From Clostridia bacterium (GTDB lineage Bacteria > Bacillota > Clostridia > Oscillospirales > CAG-382), in contig JAFOBR010000092.1 in NCBI GenBank assembly GCA_017381715.1, forward strand, positions 1-36,367: a stretch of DNA of 36,367 nt, in the 5' to 3' direction. Positions 8,355 to 16,407 of the stretch are shown here, in pieces. Under the pieces are notes generated by a model. The model was not told the origin of the DNA, did not search any database, and saw only the letters and a program-made list of their open reading frames with translations. The position numbers were made by a program, and so were the translations under genes. The number at the start of each line of letters is the position of its first letter. Position 1 is the first letter of the stretch.

Positions 8355-9392
8355 ATGGACATAGACGGACTTAAAGCAAAACTAAAGAAAAACGAGTATG
8401 CGGGAGCGTATCTGTTTTACGGCGACGAAGCATATATGAAGGACCATTACGTTTCACAGCTTCGCAAGGTCGTGCTTGAGGGTCCCGTTCCCGAATTCAA
8501 TTATTCGGTATACGAGGCAGAAAAGCTGGATGTGGAAAAAATAGCCGAGGAGGCATATATGCTTCCTCTTATGGCAGATTATAAAATGATAGAAATTCAG
8601 GCGTTTTCCGCGGCTTCTCTTACTGCGGCGGTGTCTTCTTCTCTTGCGGATATTATTTCGGATCTTCCCGAATATTTCATACTCCTTTTCACCGTCCGTT
8701 CAGGAGAGGATGAGGAAAAGGCGATCGAGAAAAAAGAGCCTACTCCTTTTGTTGCCGCAATGAAGGATTACGGCAATATAGTAAAATTCGAATCGGAATC
8801 GGGCAATAAGCTTCTTGCATGGATGAACAGACATTTTACCGCCCTTGGCACTCCCGTAGACAAAACCGTGCTGGAGAATATGGTTACGATATGCGGTAAC
8901 GATATGTATCTTCTGGCAGGAGAGATAAAGAAGCTGTGCTCTTATTGCGGCTCCCGTCCCGCCACCGTGCAGGATGTTGAAAAGGTGTGCTGTGCCAACG
9001 AAAGCTACAAGGTATACGATCTTTCCCGTGCGGTTATTGATGGGGATATGACCAAAGCAGGCAAAATATTTGCCTCCCTCCGCTTTTCCTCCGCAGACCC
9101 TATAATGATACTGGGTGCTTTGGCAAAGACTTTTTCGGATATGCTGCTCACTCTGGAAGGACTCAACTGCGGAAAAAGCTATTCCGCTATTGCATCCGAT
9201 TTAAAGAGTTATGATTTCGTTATAAAAAAATACGCATCCGTTGCGTCCAGAAGAGGCAGAAATTTCCTTGCAAATGCGGTAAGCGTTTGCGCCGCGGCGG
9301 ATAAGCATCTTAAAAATTTCAGGGGCGACCCGTACACTGTGCTGGAAACGGCAATTTATAAAATAGGAGCAGTAAATGCAGGAAAAAATTAA
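8355..9392 (+). CDS. holA: DNA polymerase III delta subunit
   Basis: 345 residues, the normal length for HolA, which opens the beta sliding clamp within the clamp-loader complex. The N-terminal domain has the family signature AYLFYGDEAYMKDHYV (residues 17-32) where Walker A sits in active AAA+ paralogues. A central helical stretch (NMVTICGNDMYLLAGEIKKL) and the C-terminal collar domain follow. I chose ATG 8355 because it aligns with family N-termini and has AAGGAAG/GAGG upstream; an in-frame GTG at 8346 overlaps the comEC stop. The 3' end overlaps the next gene by 17 nt. comEC-holA adjacency is a conserved Firmicutes arrangement. Confidence 0.95.
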   Translation: MDIDGLKAKLKKNEYAGAYLFYGDEAYMKDHYVSQLRKVVLEGPVPEFNYSVYEAEKLDVEKIAEEAYMLPLMADYKMIEIQAFSAASLTAAVSSSLADIISDLPEYFILLFTVRSGEDEEKAIEKKEPTPFVAAMKDYGNIVKFESESGNKLLAWMNRHFTALGTPVDKTVLENMVTICGNDMYLLAGEIKKLCSYCGSRPATVQDVEKVCCANESYKVYDLSRAVIDGDMTKAGKIFASLRFSSADPIMILGALAKTFSDMLLTLEGLNCGKSYSAIASDLKSYDFVIKKYASVASRRGRNFLANAVSVCAAADKHLKNFRGDPYTVLETAIYKIGAVNAGKN

Positions 9393-9954
9393 GCTTTCCT
9401 GCCCCGTAGTGGTAGAGGGCAGATATGATAAACAGCGTGTCCTCTCCGTTGCGGAGGGCACCGTAATACAGCTTGACGGTTTTTCCGTGTTCAACAGCAA
9501 AGAAAAACAAGCCCTTCTCCGCCGTCTGTGCGGAAGCGGAAATATTATTTTGCTTACGGACAGCGATTCCGCAGGAGGCTTTATACGGGCAAAGCTTAAA
9601 GGCTATCTTCCCGCAGAAAAAATAATAAACGTATATGCCCCTAAAATAGAGGGCAAAGAAAAACGCAAAAAAACACCTTCAAAAGAAGGCGTTTTAGGGA
9701 TCGAAGGGCTGGATACGGACGTAATATACCGTCTGCTCAAGCCTTTTGAGGGCGAGATAACAAAAAAAGCTTCACTTACAAAAGCAGATCTTTTCGGGTG
9801 CGGACTTTTGGGTGGAGAGAGCAGCTCCGCCAAACGAAATGCGTTGGCGCGAGCATTGGAGCTCCCCGAAAATATGACCCCGAAAGCATTTCTTGAAGCC
9901 ATAAATCTTGTGTGTACAGAAGCGGAATTCCGCAAAGCATTGGAAAAAATATGA
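9376..9954 (+). CDS. Toprim-domain protein, ribonuclease M5-like
   Basis: A 192-residue protein. The N-terminal Toprim fold shows the catalytic glutamate in VVEGRYDK (Glu14) and the metal pair in LLTDSDSAGG (Asp62/Asp64). This matches RNase M5 (RnmV), which trims 5S rRNA precursors in Firmicutes. A C-terminal domain (about 110-192) matches the DUF4093-type tail of this group. Orthology to RnmV is likely but not proven; 5S maturation is inferred. The gene overlaps holA by 17 nt, and its stop overlaps the mtaB start (ATGA), so the three are translationally coupled. Confidence 0.85.
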   Translation: MQEKIKLSCPVVVEGRYDKQRVLSVAEGTVIQLDGFSVFNSKEKQALLRRLCGSGNIILLTDSDSAGGFIRAKLKGYLPAEKIINVYAPKIEGKEKRKKTPSKEGVLGIEGLDTDVIYRLLKPFEGEITKKASLTKADLFGCGLLGGESSSAKRNALARALELPENMTPKAFLEAINLVCTEAEFRKALEKI

Positions 9955-11198
9955 AAAAAGTAGCTTTTTATACCCTTGGTTGCCGTGTTAACCAATACGA
10001 GACCAACGGATTTGCCGAAGAATATATAAAACAAGGCTGGCAGGTATGCGGTTTTGACGAGGATTGCGATCTTTACGTTATAAACACCTGCGCCGTTACA
10101 GCGGAAAGCGCCCGTAAATCGGGGCAGATGATCCGCCGTGCCGCAAAACGGGGAGATACCGTGGCGGTAGGCTGTTATTCCCAACTGTGTCCGGATAAGA
10201 TTTCGGCTATCCCCGGCGTTATCCGTGTGGGCGGTAACGTAAACAAAAAAGAAGTGGTTATGAACACCCAAACACCCTCTTTCTCTTTTGAGGGGTGCGG
10301 ATACGAAAACTTTTGTCTGGAGGGAAAAACGGATCTCTTTTCCTCCTGCCGTGCATACGTAAAAATCCAGGACGGATGCCCCAATAAATGTACATACTGC
10401 ATTATTCCCACCGCAAGAGGCAATGCCAGATCAAGAGAATTGGTAGACATAATGCAAGAGTGCCGCAATCTTGCCGACGCAGGATATTCGGAAATAGTAC
10501 TTACGGGTATAGAGGTGTCCGCATACGATAAAGCACCCTTGGGCGAGGTTATAAAGCAGGTGTCCGAAATAGAAGGAATAAAGCGTCTGCGCCTTGGATC
10601 TCTTACTCCCACGTGTATAGACAGACCGCTTCTGGAAGCTATGAGAGACAGTAGGGTATTTTGCAACCATTTGCATTTGTCCGTTCAATCGGGTTGCACC
10701 CGCATACTCAATCTTATGCGCAGAAAATACAACAAAGAACAGCTTCAGCAGAGAATAGACCTTATACGTGAAATACTTCCCCAAGCAATGATTTCTGCCG
10801 ATATTATCACGGGTTTTCCCACGGAAACCGATGCGGAAGCGGAGGAAACTCTGCAGTTTTGCGTAAACAACCGTTTTATGCACGTTCATTCATTCCCGTA
10901 TTCGGAGCGTCCCGGAACGGAAGCGGCGGTAATGTCCGGTCAGGTTGATAAAAAAATACGTGCAAAGCGTAACGATAAATTGATTTCCGCTACCAATAAG
11001 GTGAGAGAACAGCTTTTGGCTTTTCGTATAGGAACAAAGCAGTTAATACTCACAGAAAAAAACGTGTGCGGAGTCTGCACAGGACATACAGAGGATTTTA
11101 TAGAATGTTCCTTTGAAGGGGATTTTAAATCAGGGGATTACGTTTTGGTTAACATAATTTCCCAAGAGAACGGAATTTTGAAAGGAGAGGCAATATGA
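9951..11198 (+). CDS. mtaB: tRNA N6-threonylcarbamoyladenosine (t6A37) methylthiotransferase
   Basis: A 415-residue radical-SAM methylthiotransferase. It converts t6A37 of ANN-decoding tRNAs to ms2t6A. The N-terminal MTTase domain starts with YTLGCRVNQYETN, whose CRVNQYE form marks MtaB rather than MiaB. The radical-SAM cluster motif is Cys143, Cys147 and Cys150 (CPNKCTYC). A TRAM-like C-terminal region (about 350-415) follows. The start is ATG 9951, inside the previous stop (ATGA). The RBS is weak, so coupling is expected. The 3' end overlaps the next gene by 4 nt. Confidence 0.95.
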   Translation: MKKVAFYTLGCRVNQYETNGFAEEYIKQGWQVCGFDEDCDLYVINTCAVTAESARKSGQMIRRAAKRGDTVAVGCYSQLCPDKISAIPGVIRVGGNVNKKEVVMNTQTPSFSFEGCGYENFCLEGKTDLFSSCRAYVKIQDGCPNKCTYCIIPTARGNARSRELVDIMQECRNLADAGYSEIVLTGIEVSAYDKAPLGEVIKQVSEIEGIKRLRLGSLTPTCIDRPLLEAMRDSRVFCNHLHLSVQSGCTRILNLMRRKYNKEQLQQRIDLIREILPQAMISADIITGFPTETDAEAEETLQFCVNNRFMHVHSFPYSERPGTEAAVMSGQVDKKIRAKRNDKLISATNKVREQLLAFRIGTKQLILTEKNVCGVCTGHTEDFIECSFEGDFKSGDYVLVNIISQENGILKGEAI

Positions 11199-12151
11199 TA
11201 GCAGTTCCGAATAAAGAACAGATAAAATACACATCCGCAACCATTCAGGATGAACGGGTATATAAAAAGTTAAAATTGTTTTTCGAGCTCCGCCGTGACG
11301 AAGAATCTCCTTTTACGGTGGAGGAAATATTAAACTGCTATTCTGTATGCCGTTTCGGAAAAAGCTTTGCTTCCTGCCCCGGCGATATGATAGTTATTCT
11401 TTCTGCTTTTCCCAACAAAAAAAAGGCGCAGGCAATGCTTAAGGTCAGAAATGGCAGTGGACTGTACGGTTTGTGCTCTCTCGTTTCCGGTTTTGCTCTT
11501 AAAGGGGAAGCGCTTGGTGAAGATTTCGACAAAGAATATTACGTTATAAACCCCAGAAAAGATAAAAAGCTTTTAACATATCTTGCTTTTGAACGTATAA
11601 CTGTAACTGTAGTGGGCGCAGTACTGCGGGAAGGCTATTATATTTGCCGCGGTGATGAGGAGCCCGAAGAGGTTACTGCTTCGGAACAACAGGAAAACTG
11701 CGCAAGAATTCCCGGGACATACTCTTTTGATCAAGGGTATTTGATGGGCGCCAAGGCGGCGTTTGAGGGCAAATGGGAGTCTTGCGGAGACGATGTAGGA
11801 GTGGCATTGGGAATGCTTTCCGCCTTCTTTGATATCCGCTGTGACGGTACTTTCACTTACAGCGGCGCTCAAAAGGGTAACGCCCTTTTCTTGTTTGCCA
11901 TTTCTGCCAGAGGGAAAAATCCCGACCGTCGTGCAAGACCTGCATTTAAGCGCATATCCGACGGTATGAAAAAGGGAATAATAACCGATTGCGTTATGTT
12001 TAACGATGGTGATATTTCTGCTGCAAAATGCAGACTTTCCGGTGAAGCTTATCCCGAACAGCCCGAAAGATTTTTCAGAGAGGATATTTGGTACGTCTTG
12101 GTTGCCTCCAAAGGCCCTATCCGCGGCGGACATTATCTCGGCAGACTTTAA
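11195..12151 (+). CDS. unrecognised protein, last gene of the alaS-mtaB operon
   Basis: A 318-residue soluble protein with no signal peptide or membrane helix. I do not recognise the family. The start overlaps the mtaB stop (ATGA) and has a near-perfect RBS (AAAGGAGAGG, 4 nt upstream), so it is a real translated gene. The sequence suggests two halves: residues 1-155, mixed alpha/beta with GDMIVILSAFPNKKKA, and 180-318, with the glycine-rich GYLMGAKAAFEGKW and ALFLFAISARGKNPD, then a C-terminal IRGGHYLGRL. They are joined by an acidic linker (EEPEEVTASEQQE). The second half faintly recalls PurM/AIR-synthase-like proteins, but no active-site motif is clear. Confidence 0.8.
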   Translation: MIAVPNKEQIKYTSATIQDERVYKKLKLFFELRRDEESPFTVEEILNCYSVCRFGKSFASCPGDMIVILSAFPNKKKAQAMLKVRNGSGLYGLCSLVSGFALKGEALGEDFDKEYYVINPRKDKKLLTYLAFERITVTVVGAVLREGYYICRGDEEPEEVTASEQQENCARIPGTYSFDQGYLMGAKAAFEGKWESCGDDVGVALGMLSAFFDIRCDGTFTYSGAQKGNALFLFAISARGKNPDRRARPAFKRISDGMKKGIITDCVMFNDGDISAAKCRLSGEAYPEQPERFFREDIWYVLVASKGPIRGGHYLGRL

Positions 12152-12170
12152 GAATCTACTCTGTAAAAAA

Positions 12171-12194
12171 ACAGACCGCTTAAAAACGGTCTGT
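12171..12194 (-). terminator. terminator between convergent genes
   Basis: An 8-bp stem (ACAGACCG/CGGTCTGT, 12171-12178 with 12187-12194) and an 8-nt loop. Read leftwards it is followed by seven T, so it ends the AbrB transcript. Rightwards the T tract is poor, so it may only partly stop the mtaB-side operon. Confidence 0.8.
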
Positions 12195-12200
12195 AAAGAT

Positions 12201-12449
12201 TTATTGGCTTTTCAGTTTTTCCATACACTTTTTGCAAACAGGTCTGCCCATCGTGTTCTCAACCTCTGCTTCGCTTTGGCAAAAGATGCATTTTTCCGTG
12301 GGACGGCGAAGAATAATTCTGTCCGCATCCACTTCGTAAACAAGGTTATCGCCGGGATTTATCCCAAACTGCTTGCGTATGCTCTTGGGTATAAGAATTC
12401 TTCCGAATTCGTCTACGGTTTTAATACTTTTTTTATTCTTTTCGTCCAT
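12201..12449 (-). CDS. AbrB/MazE/SpoVT-type DNA-binding regulator with C-terminal zinc ribbon
   Basis: An 82-residue protein. The swapped-hairpin AbrB DNA-binding domain fills residues 8-50 (VDEFGRILIPKSIRKQFGI, then GDNLVYEVDADRIILRR). A short C-terminal CIFC...CKKC pair (about 54-76) should bind zinc, an arrangement frequent in clostridial AbrB relatives. I chose the ATG at 12449 because GGAGGT lies 6 nt upstream; the open frame extends to 12497 but overlaps the promoter. It is probably a dimeric transition-state-type regulator; its targets are unknown. Confidence 0.9.
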   Translation of the reverse strand: MDEKNKKSIKTVDEFGRILIPKSIRKQFGINPGDNLVYEVDADRIILRRPTEKCIFCQSEAEVENTMGRPVCKKCMEKLKSQ

Positions 12450-12468
12450 ACACGTACCTCCTGTCTGC

Positions 12469-12497
12469 ATTTTACCATTTGTTTCGCCAAAAGTCAA
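12469..12497 (-). promoter_or_regulatory. sigma-A promoter of the AbrB gene
   Basis: Read leftwards, TTGACT (12497-12492), a 17-nt spacer, TAAAAT (12474-12469), with the ATG 19 nt further on. The gene is therefore expressed separately from the HAD gene upstream, although both lie on one strand with a 65-nt gap. Confidence 0.75.
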
Positions 12498-12514
12498 CGG
12501 TAACTGCCAAAATA

Positions 12515-13294
12515 TTATGTGTACTGTATAAGGTCTCCGATACCGTCCACAATGATATCCGCACGGTTTTCGTCGGTCACGTCATCAATCTTGGTTTCGC
12601 CGGACAGCACTAAAACAGAGAGAATACCGTGTTTTTTGCCCAAAGCAATGTCGGTATAAAGACGGTCCCCCACAACAGCAATTTTTGAAAAAGGCTTTTC
12701 GCTCTTTTGTGCGATCATATCTGCGGTTTCTCTGTAAGGCTTGCCGAAATAACGGGGCGTTACACCGGTAGAAGCGGTAACTAAAGCGGCAATAGCACCG
12801 CTATCGGGAATAAATCCGTTTTCGGTAGGGCAGTTGAAATCGGGGTGTGTGCAGTAATAGATTGCGCCGTTTCGTATCAGATCGCAGGCTTTCACCAGTT
12901 TATCATAGGTGAGGGTGGTATCAAAGCTGGTTACCACAATATCGCCTTCGGTTCCGTCGGTAAGGTTAATACCGTACTGTAGAAAGGTGTTTTCCAATGC
13001 AGGTGTGCCTACTACGTACACCTTTGCATCGGGATGGTTTTTACAAAGATACATTGCCGTAACGTCTGCGGCGGAGAAAATTTCGCTTTCGTCTGCGTCA
13101 AATCCCATATTGGTAAGGCGGTCAATATATATCTTGTGGTCATTGGAAGCGTTGTTGGTAAAATACATTATCTTTTTACCGCTGTTTTTAATGTGGGAAA
13201 CAAACTCTCTTGCACCGGGAAGCACGTTTTTGCCCAAATATATGGTTCCGTCCATATCCAGTACAAAGAGCTCTATGTTCTTTAATCTTTCCAT
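12515..13294 (-). CDS. HAD-IIA family sugar/nucleotide phosphatase (NagD/YutF-like)
   Basis: A 259-residue HAD phosphatase of subclass IIA. Motif I is LDMDGTIYLGK, with nucleophile Asp13 and acid Asp15. Motif II is YFTNNASND. The substrate-cap region spans about 75-180. The motif III lysine lies in FGKPYRETAD, and motif IV is VVGDRLYTDIALGK. These enzymes dephosphorylate small phosphorylated metabolites such as sugar or glycerol phosphates and nucleotides. ATG 13294 is preferred over an in-frame ATG 12 nt upstream because GGAG stands 7 nt before it; the first ATG forms part of that RBS. It has its own promoter. Confidence 0.92.
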   Translation of the reverse strand: MERLKNIELFVLDMDGTIYLGKNVLPGAREFVSHIKNSGKKIMYFTNNASNDHKIYIDRLTNMGFDADESEIFSAADVTAMYLCKNHPDAKVYVVGTPALENTFLQYGINLTDGTEGDIVVTSFDTTLTYDKLVKACDLIRNGAIYYCTHPDFNCPTENGFIPDSGAIAALVTASTGVTPRYFGKPYRETADMIAQKSEKPFSKIAVVGDRLYTDIALGKKHGILSVLVLSGETKIDDVTDENRADIIVDGIGDLIQYT

Positions 13295-13325
13295 ATTTAA
13301 CTCCATTATTGTTTATCTTTGGCTA

Positions 13326-13354
13326 ATTATATAACTATTCTTAAAAAAAATCAA
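13326..13354 (-). promoter_or_regulatory. sigma-A promoter of the HAD phosphatase gene
   Basis: Read leftwards, TTGATT (13354-13349), 17-nt spacer, TATAAT (13331-13326), about 31 nt before the start codon. The divergent DppA-like gene begins at 13383; I see no equally good promoter for it in the shared 88-nt gap. Confidence 0.7.
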
Positions 13355-13382
13355 CACAAAAAACAAAAAGGCGGTGTCTTAT

Positions 13383-14189
13383 ATGAATAAAAACAAAAGA
13401 TTTTATATTGCAGTAGACCTTGAGGGTGTGGCGTGCACTATCGGAACTCCCGGTCAGGGCTTGGCGCAGGGCAGTGCGGGTCTGGAATACGCCGCTTTGC
13501 AAGGCACGAGAGAGGCAAACGCCGCCGCAAAAGCACTTTTTGATAACGGTGCGGAGGAAGTCTGGGTGTGGGATTGCCACGGAACCGGATATAACCTCAA
13601 ATACGATCTTTTGGATAAACGCTGTAAAATAGTTATGGGTGCGGGAAGCGGAAAGCGTTTTCCCGGCATAGAAGAAGGCTTTGCAGGGGTGCTGTTTATC
13701 GGCTACCACGCATACGATACCATTGATGCGGTGCTTTGCCACGTATATTCCTCTGCCACCTTCCAGCATCAAAAGATAAACGGCGAATTCGTAGGCGAAG
13801 CACAGATCGACGGGGCGGTTGCAGGTAAATACGGTGTGCCCGTTATCTTCGCTTCTTCCGATGATATCTGCATTTCCCAGATGAACGCTTCATTCCCTTG
13901 GGCGGAAACGGTAATAACGAAGCGCTCTCTTGCGTGGAACAGCTGCGTTTCCGATCATCCCGAAACGGTATGCGCAAACATTTACGCAGGCGTTAAAAAA
14001 GCGGCTTATAACCTTGATAAAATGCTTCCCTTTACTTATGATCAAAACTTTGAATACGAAATACGCTATAAACGTATCGAGCCTGCTCAGGGATGCCATT
14101 ACCGCAATCCCGACGGAACACTTTTCGCCCGTCTCGATGCGTATACGCGAGTAGGCGTGCTTAAGGATATAGAAGATATATTCAGATAA
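13383..14189 (+). CDS. M55 family metallopeptidase, D-aminopeptidase DppA-like
   Basis: 268 residues, the normal length for DppA, a decameric zinc D-aminopeptidase that releases N-terminal D-amino acids from peptides of cell-wall origin. The metal ligands of the family are in place: Asp12 and Glu14 (VDLEGVA), His66 (DCHG), His109 (FIGYHA) and Glu139 (FVGEAQIDG). There is no signal peptide, so it is cytoplasmic. I chose ATG 13383 because AAGGCGGTG precedes it by 7 nt; an in-frame GTG at 13374 lies within that RBS. No dpp transporter genes are adjacent, so it stands alone. Confidence 0.92.
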   Translation: MNKNKRFYIAVDLEGVACTIGTPGQGLAQGSAGLEYAALQGTREANAAAKALFDNGAEEVWVWDCHGTGYNLKYDLLDKRCKIVMGAGSGKRFPGIEEGFAGVLFIGYHAYDTIDAVLCHVYSSATFQHQKINGEFVGEAQIDGAVAGKYGVPVIFASSDDICISQMNASFPWAETVITKRSLAWNSCVSDHPETVCANIYAGVKKAAYNLDKMLPFTYDQNFEYEIRYKRIEPAQGCHYRNPDGTLFARLDAYTRVGVLKDIEDIFR

Positions 14190-14194
14190 AACGA

Positions 14195-14221
14195 AAATGC
14201 AGTTCAAAACGAACTGCATTT
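14195..14221. terminator. bidirectional terminator between convergent genes
   Basis: An 11-bp perfect stem (AAATGCAGTTC/GAACTGCATTT, 14195-14205 with 14211-14221) and a 5-nt loop, with a T tract rightwards (TTTTTTTG) and a shorter A/T-rich flank leftwards. It lies between the DppA-like gene and the phospho-sugar mutase gene. Confidence 0.85.
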
Positions 14222-14227
14222 TTTTGT

Positions 14228-15907
14228 TTATATCAGGTTTTCTGCGTCTGCTTTAATTGCTTCTATCACTTTGTCTGCCGCCGTTTCGTTTTCTGCCTGA
14301 GTAAGGATATATACCTTTATCTTTGGCTCGGTGCCGGAGGGGCGGATAAGCACGGTAGTGCCGTTTTCAAGGAGATACGAAAGCATATTCGCCTTGGGGA
14401 GACCGGTATCATCGTACAAGAAATCTGTAACCTTTGCAACTTTGCTGTTTCCGATACTTTCGGGAGGGCAGGCACGTAAGCTTGCCATTTTCTCCTTCAT
14501 AGTGTCCATAGGAACGATACCGCCGATAACACGGTTGATTATAGCTTCCTTGCAGTAGCCGTACTTTTTGTAAAGATCCTGCAGGCGCTGATACAGAGTG
14601 GTTCCGTTGCGCATGTTGTACGCCGCCATTTCCGCAATCAGCATAGAGGCAGCCACAGCGTCTTTATCTCTCACGTAGCCACCGCTTAAGTACCCGTAGC
14701 TTTCCTCGTAACCGAGAATAAAGGTGTATGCTCCGGATGCGGTGAATTCCTTTATCTTTTCGCCGATATACTTGAATCCCGTAAGCACGTTCATGTGGTG
14801 AACGCCCTCGCCTTCGCAGACAAGGTCAAACAGCTTTCCGGAAACTACGGATTTTATAGCGCATGCGTTTTCGGGCAGGGTGCCCTGAGCCTTTTTACTG
14901 TTAATAATATAATCTGCCAAAAGTGCGCCGACCTGATTTCCGGTAAAGGGCACAAACTCGCCTTCGTTGTTTCTTGCAACAATTCCAACTCTGTCCGCAT
15001 CGGGGTCGGTGCCGATAATAAGATGGCAATCTATATTTTCCGCCTTTACCTTTTCAATGGCAATGTTAAAGCACTCTTTGTTTTCGGGGTTAGGGGTGTG
15101 AACGGTAGGGAAGTTACCGTCAGGCACCTCCTGCTCCTTGACCACGATAAGATTTGTAACACCGGAGCGTTCCAGTATCTCGGGAACAAGTCTGTATCCC
15201 GTGCCGTGAATGGGGGTATAGATGATATTAAGCTTATCGCCGTACTCCTTTAAAGCGGTAGGGTCTATACTGCAGTTCTGCACCGCATCGAGAAACGCTT
15301 TGTCGGTTTCTCTTCCTATTATTATAATAGTGCCCTCTTCCACCGCCTTGTCAAAGTCCGCCTGCTCAACAGAAAAGATGTCTGTTTTGGAAACGTAATC
15401 GGACACCACGTTTGCGTGCTCGGGAGGGAGCTGTGCTCCGTCCGCCCAATAAACCTTATATCCGTTGTAAGCGGAGGGGTTGTGGGAGGCAGTAACGTTT
15501 ATACCCGCAATACATCCGTAATGGAGTATGGCAAAGGATAATTCGGGGGTGGGACGCAATGAATCGAAAATATAAGTCTTTATTCCGTGCTTTGCAAGAA
15601 CTCGGGCGGCGGTTTTTGCAAACAGTTCGGAATTATTGCGGCTGTCCCAAGCGATGGCGACGCCTTTGTCGCATCCGTTTTCATCTTCGATAAGTCTTGC
15701 AAGACCTTCTGTAGTCTGGGCAACTGTATACACGTTCATACGGGATATACCTGCTGCCATTACGGCGCGAAGTCCTGCGGTACCGAATTCCATAGGGCAG
15801 GAAAAACGGGCGAGAATCTCGTTTTGGTCGTTTTCAATGGATCTGAGCTCTGCTTTGGTGGCTTCGTCAACCACGGGAGAATTTAACCATTTTTCAAACT
15901 CTGTCAT
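14228..15907 (-). CDS. pgcA: phospho-sugar mutase (alpha-phosphoglucomutase/phosphomannomutase)
   Basis: 559 residues, matching the long Firmicutes PgcA form. It interconverts hexose 1- and 6-phosphates for glycogen, UDP-glucose and cell-wall glycan supply. The four domains carry their markers: phosphoserine loop TASHNP (Ser141), metal loop GTDPDADR (Asp301, 303, 305), sugar-binding GYEESYGYLSGG (about 399-410), and phosphate-binding RPSGTEPKIKVY near residue 525. It is downstream of the TSCPD gene by 27 nt on the same strand, apparently in one transcript, with GAAAGG 11 nt before the ATG. Confidence 0.95.
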   Translation of the reverse strand: MTEFEKWLNSPVVDEATKAELRSIENDQNEILARFSCPMEFGTAGLRAVMAAGISRMNVYTVAQTTEGLARLIEDENGCDKGVAIAWDSRNNSELFAKTAARVLAKHGIKTYIFDSLRPTPELSFAILHYGCIAGINVTASHNPSAYNGYKVYWADGAQLPPEHANVVSDYVSKTDIFSVEQADFDKAVEEGTIIIIGRETDKAFLDAVQNCSIDPTALKEYGDKLNIIYTPIHGTGYRLVPEILERSGVTNLIVVKEQEVPDGNFPTVHTPNPENKECFNIAIEKVKAENIDCHLIIGTDPDADRVGIVARNNEGEFVPFTGNQVGALLADYIINSKKAQGTLPENACAIKSVVSGKLFDLVCEGEGVHHMNVLTGFKYIGEKIKEFTASGAYTFILGYEESYGYLSGGYVRDKDAVAASMLIAEMAAYNMRNGTTLYQRLQDLYKKYGYCKEAIINRVIGGIVPMDTMKEKMASLRACPPESIGNSKVAKVTDFLYDDTGLPKANMLSYLLENGTTVLIRPSGTEPKIKVYILTQAENETAADKVIEAIKADAENLI

Positions 15908-15934
15908 ATCGCATATAACCTTTCGGTATAAATT

Positions 15935-16189
15935 TTACATTTCTGCAAGTGCTTGTTCAAGTGCCTGCGCAAATTGGTCGGGGCAGGAGGTAGATTTAAA
16001 ACCGCAGGTAATACCCTTGCAGTGCTTTATAATATCCTCTGCCTTTCTGCCTTCTGCCAATGCGGCAACGCCTTTAAGGTTTCCGTTGCAGCCTCCCACA
16101 AAAGATACGTTGGTAACGGTGCCGTCCTCTGCAATATCAAAAGTAACACTTCTGGAGCAAACGCCCTTGTTGTTGTATGTCTTTGTCAT
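15935..16189 (-). CDS. TSCPD domain protein (TIGR03905-type)
   Basis: An 84-residue single-domain protein. Two conserved cysteine blocks are visible: GVCSRSVTFDI near the start and, near the end, GITCGFKSTSCPDQFAQAL, which contains the name-giving TSCPD motif. The domain also occurs at the C-terminus of B12-dependent ribonucleotide reductases, where its cysteines may shuttle redox equivalents or bind metal. The function of the stand-alone form is not established. GGAAGG lies about 12 nt before the ATG. It is first gene of a two-gene leftward unit with pgcA. Confidence 0.85.
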   Translation of the reverse strand: MTKTYNNKGVCSRSVTFDIAEDGTVTNVSFVGGCNGNLKGVAALAEGRKAEDIIKHCKGITCGFKSTSCPDQFAQALEQALAEM

Positions 16190-16338
16190 TTTAAAAAATT
16201 CCTTCCTATTATATATATGTGTATACGTGGCTTTTTATTACGCATAATGTCAAATAACATTATAACATACGGGATCACGGTTTGCAAAGAATAAATTTCA
16301 AAATAATCAAAAATTCATATTTTGTTCATAAAAAATTA

Positions 16339-16367
16339 ACAATATTAAATAATAGGGAATTTGTCAA
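16339..16367 (-). promoter_or_regulatory. candidate leftward promoter for the TSCPD-pgcA unit
   Basis: Read leftwards, TTGACA (16367-16362), a 17-nt spacer, then TATTGT (16344-16339), only 4 of 6 matches to the -10. The leader would be about 140 nt. Its -35 pairs as a palindrome with that of the S10 promoter. The rest of 16190-16338 is AT-rich with no gene that I can support. Confidence 0.4.
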
Positions 16368-16373
16368 AAAATA

Positions 16374-16402
16374 TTGACAAAAGGTGGTATATGTGTTATA
16401 CT
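16374..16402 (+). promoter_or_regulatory. sigma-A promoter of the S10-spc-alpha operon
   Basis: TTGACA (16374-16379), 17-nt spacer, TATACT (16397-16402). Transcription should begin near A16408-G16409, giving a leader of about 180 nt before rpsJ. No other promoter of this quality was seen within the 15-kb cluster. Confidence 0.85.
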
Positions 16403-16407
16403 ACGCG

